Source of the DNA: Mnemiopsis leidyi
Lineage: Eukaryota > Ctenophora > Tentaculata > Lobata > Bolinopsidae
Length of the DNA: 21,211 nt
Reading direction: 5' to 3'
Assembly (NCBI GenBank): GCA_000226015.1
Contig: JH156737.1
Coordinates: 40,670-61,880 of the forward strand
The position numbers were made by a program, and so were the translations under genes. The notes beneath the pieces were generated by a model, which was not told where the DNA came from, searched no databases, and saw nothing but the letters and a program-made list of their open reading frames with translations. Shown here piece after piece: positions 18,423-21,211 of the stretch (within the stretch, counting starts at the first letter, position 1; each line of letters begins with the position of its first letter).

Positions 18423-20530
18423 TCACTCCTTGGAGGCCGGTTCAACTTCTTCTTTCATAAAGAATTCAACAGTTTCCTCAACGTATTCTTCTTCTACCAC
18501 TTCTGTAAGAGGATATTCTTAATAATTATCAAAAATAAATTAGCAAATAAATAGATACTCAGCAGAAAATTGGAATAATAAATGACCAGAAATATATTTA
18601 CCAGTTCGAAGTTCGCTGTATTGGAGTTTCAAGACTTCGAGATCTTTTTCCTTCTTGCGTCTATACGTCATGAACTCATCATAAACAGCTCTTCTCTTTT
18701 CAATCAGTTCCTTTGGACATAGATAAGATTTAATTTCATTCCCGGGTTGTTTCTTTTCCATCATGGCTATCGGTATGATTGCATGCATTAACTTATCTAG
18801 ATGAATAATAATCAGTGTACCTTGGAAGCCTTGGACTGTGACAGTTTGTCCTTGATCTCAAAGTCGCGAGTATAAGATTTCATGTTCTTCTTGACGTCCT
18901 TGATATCCTTTTCTCTAAGCAGTGTTGGGGGTCTGGGTCGCCACTGGAACTGGATAAAACCTTCCAGACTTGCCTCAAACACTTTCGAACCTAAGATAGG
19001 ATTGGTGCAGATATTCGACACAAAATTAATATCATACTCACCCGTAATATAAAGCTTACCCGTAATTTTATTTCAATAGTAAGTATGGATAGGTCTAATG
19101 TTGATACGTGCTAGGTGGGGCAAAGCATTACTAGGTCAAAGCCTTAAGAAGGGTAGCCGGACTGAACCTCTAGCGGACTAATACCTATCTAACTGAATCC
19201 CTAACGGACCTAATCCCTAACTGACTAAACCCCTACCAGACTGAATTCCTGACGGACCGAATAATAAGAGACTGAATGCCTAACGGATCAAATCCCTTAC
19301 AGACTTAATCCCTAACTGACTAAATCCCTACCAGACTGAATTCCTGACGGACCGAATAATAAGAGACTGAATGCATAACGGACCAAATCCCTTACAGACT
19401 TAATCCCTAAAACAGACTCTCTAACGGACTGTATTCCTAACAGAATAATACCCTGATTGACTAAATCCTGACTAACTATATACTGCAAAAAATGCAAATT
19501 CAGGTCACTCCCTTAGATAGGATAGCCTGAGGTGCACATCTCCTTTTCTTAAACCCTGAGCCATTCCGTACCAAAGCACTAAACTAGCTGTAGGGGGTTG
19601 ATTTCACGAGCCAGGGAGTGTGCATTTCCAGCCGAAGCTGTACCAGACACAGTCTGGTGACTGGCCAACTTGCCACAGCCGGGGATCGAACCCCGGTCTG
19701 CTGCATGGGAAGCGTAAGTGAAACCACTAAATATATATACTGAACGGACCAAATTCCTAACTGACTGAATTCCTAACAGACCGAATCCTGTACCGGTCAA
19801 GTCTTACCCTGGAAGTTCCACATGTTGTAGCCGTTCTCAACTGAGTGTCCTCCGTAAGTGTTGGAACTGCACACGTAACGTCCGGTCGGGTCCCACGCGA
19901 TGTTCGTTACCATGAAATGACTAGCCTCGTTCATGAGAGTGGGAGCATCTCCTCCTATGTCCCAGAATTCCAGAACTCCGTCAAAGGAGATGTTGTTGAG
20001 GCCAGCAAGTACACAGTACTGACCTGATAATAGCGAAATTGTCATGTGATTATATTCCTTAACCGAACTGTCTCAGATTAATTGAAAATTTCGTGGATCA
20101 TAACTTATTAGCATTCGAAGAAAATTAATTGAGAGCATGATATGATTTATATTTATTACCTAGTGGACTCCACTTGATACAGTTGCATTTCTTGTTGGTC
20201 AGAGTTTTGCCTATCGGAAGAATCTTCTCGCCGATTTTGAAGAAGGAAACGTCAGTTCGACCTTGCTCTCCTTGAATTACAGCGAAACGAGGACCTTTTG
20301 GGTCCCACGATAAGGACATAACTTTACCTGAAAACAAAACTCGATATTATTTCATACTGAAATTTAATATAATGCCGAATTTTAAATGAAAATTCTGCAA
20401 TTTGTTAAGTTTAATTTACAGAAAGAGAGAAAACCCATTGCTAGTGGCTCCACTTACTTTTGATTTCGAAGTTTTCGACTGGGATATCCTTCTCGCGAAG
20501 ACGAAATATCTCAAACACATTTTCCGATTC
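18423..20530 (-). CDS. EIF3B: eIF3B, translation initiation factor 3 subunit B, C-terminal 271 aa (partial, 6 exons)
   Basis: Exons on the minus strand: 20530-20458, 20327-20160, 20023-19808, 18990-18821, 18710-18602, 18502-18423. They join in frame to 816 nt ending in TGA. eIF3B is a scaffold of the eIF3 complex that binds the 40S subunit in the cytoplasm. Visible marks: [14 protein letters not shown], then WD/beta-propeller blades ([48 protein letters not shown] blade), the very conserved [10 protein letters not shown], the [18 protein letters not shown] helix and an acidic C-terminal end [15 protein letters not shown] matching the animal IEFFVTEE tail. That is about a third of the usual 700-810 residues; the rest lies past the right edge. 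The acceptor of the 18710 exon (GTCCAAAG) lacks a good pyrimidine tract. No lesions. Confidence 0.95.
19161..19478. repeat. Minisatellite in an eIF3B intron
   Basis: Short degenerate units of 15-17 bp built on ACTGAATCCCTAACGG. On top of these, a 95-bp higher-order unit is present twice (about 19216-19310 and 19311-19405) with only a few differences. The array resumes after the SINE at 19739-19791. Confidence 0.85.
19586..19730 (-). mobile_element. tRNA-derived SINE in an eIF3B intron
   Basis: The complement of 19670-19730 resembles the 3' two thirds of a tRNA (tRNA-Gly-like): TAGTGGTTTCA D-arm part, TCCCATG anticodon-loop region, and a perfect T arm CCGGGGTTCGATCCCCGG. The 5' acceptor strand is replaced by ATATATA. 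A tRNA-unrelated body of about 85 bp follows. It interrupts the minisatellite on both sides, so it arrived after the repeat formed. Confidence 0.7.
19739..19791. repeat. Minisatellite, continued after the SINE
   Basis: Three more degenerate units of the same type (ACGGACCAAATTCCTAACTG and similar) lie just past the SINE and end close to the exon donor at 19807. Confidence 0.8.
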
Positions 20531-21211
20531 CTGTAGTAGTTATAATTAGTATTATGAATGAAATGAACCATAGAGGATTTTCATGCCTTTTCTTGTTGTT
20601 AGATGGGTAAAAGATTAACGCTGAAAAGTGTGCGGATAAAAGACCTCATAACTTGATTGCTTGGTAAACACGTAAGTAATCACTTTCACCTAATTGCATT
20701 TTGGGTACGTTCAGAATTGAAATCGATATGAGGAAACGTGAATAGATTATTTTTTGAAATTACAACATTTCATAACTCAACCAGATTCTAAAAATACAAG
20801 CCAAAATTGTCAGTAACATCCTGTCTAACTTTCATTAAAATTCTAGTCAACCTCAACACGGCCTTCAAACTTTGTTTGTTTTTGTTTGAGAACCGGTACC
20901 CCCGGGCCCCGGTTAATGTTTACTTCAAATATATTATATATAATCAAAATATAGTAGTACAAACTATTATGAAAATTCAGAATCCCCGCAGGGCACACAA
21001 AATGTAGATTAATAGATCTAAATATACATTCTACTTTTACCGTTTTACTTTAATGCCATCGGCTCTTATTCTATGTAAAAAACTTAAATTACAAGTTTGG
21101 TAACAGTAAGCCTCAACAGTGTACAGGTATTTTCTAGAAATAATGCCTGCAGGCTGGGTGAAATGCAAACTGATGCTGATAGTGGTAAAATGTCGCGTTA
21201 TCAGTATCGCT
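20531..21211 (-). other. Intron upstream of the first visible eIF3B exon
   Basis: I searched the minus strand for the preceding eIF3B propeller blade and did not find it, so the upstream exons should lie past the right edge. A GC-only-rich 24-bp island at 20891-20914 stands out in otherwise AT-rich DNA. Confidence 0.45.

Noticed and set aside
17992..18426. 144-aa minus-strand open frame starting at the eIF3B stop
   Set aside because: Begins at a GTG inside the eIF3B C-terminus, carries no domain and overlaps the likely 3'UTR.
19670..19730. A functional tRNA-Gly on the minus strand
   Set aside because: T arm is perfect and the anticodon-loop region looks right, but the 5' acceptor strand is replaced by ATATATA, so no cloverleaf forms.

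Overview
The window is nuclear DNA of an intron-rich animal, AT-rich by eye. Introns have GT..AG ends and many GTAAGT donors. The two best-recognised genes are housekeeping genes most like their animal versions. A secreted/membrane pentraxin gene, a class A GPCR relic and tRNA-derived SINEs also point to a metazoan. An invertebrate is likely, but the sequence does not fix the phylum.

Layout. 1-640: CpG-rich patch and a tRNA-derived SINE on the minus strand. 835-1189: two adjacent coding-like reading frames, broken by stops and a frame change, probably a dead gene fragment. 1905-14074, plus strand: a complete nine-exon gene for an SLC35E1-like transporter (about 395 aa, TPT/nucleotide-sugar transporter family). 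Its 6.0-kb intron 5 holds a 1.9-kb element with 132-bp inverted arms, a second interleaved inverted repeat, and on the opposite strand an intact two-exon gene (9264-7608) for a 492-aa signal peptide-pentraxin-coiled coil-transmembrane protein. Intron 7 holds a minus-strand GPCR pseudogene (TM2 to TM7) with four disabling lesions. 14075-18422: long gene-poor interval with coding-like minus-strand tracts around 15.3-16.4 kb and a second copy of the SINE tail at 17.5 kb. 18423-20530, minus strand: the last six exons (271 aa plus stop) of eIF3B, convergent with SLC35E1; its 5' part lies beyond the right edge. One eIF3B intron carries a minisatellite into which another tRNA-derived SINE has been placed.

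The genes do not form a functional unit. Gene-level observations of most interest are the pentraxin protein, whose domain order is the reverse of neuronal pentraxin receptor, its possible soluble intron-retention form, and small local duplications sitting on splice sites of SLC35E1 (exon 5 acceptor and exon 8 donor). The most interesting non-coding structure is the inverted-repeat element, whose two arms each hold a 12-bp hairpin with a compensatory base-pair change.

All exon boundaries were read by eye from frame continuity, splice consensus and remembered family conservation; no search or alignment program was run.
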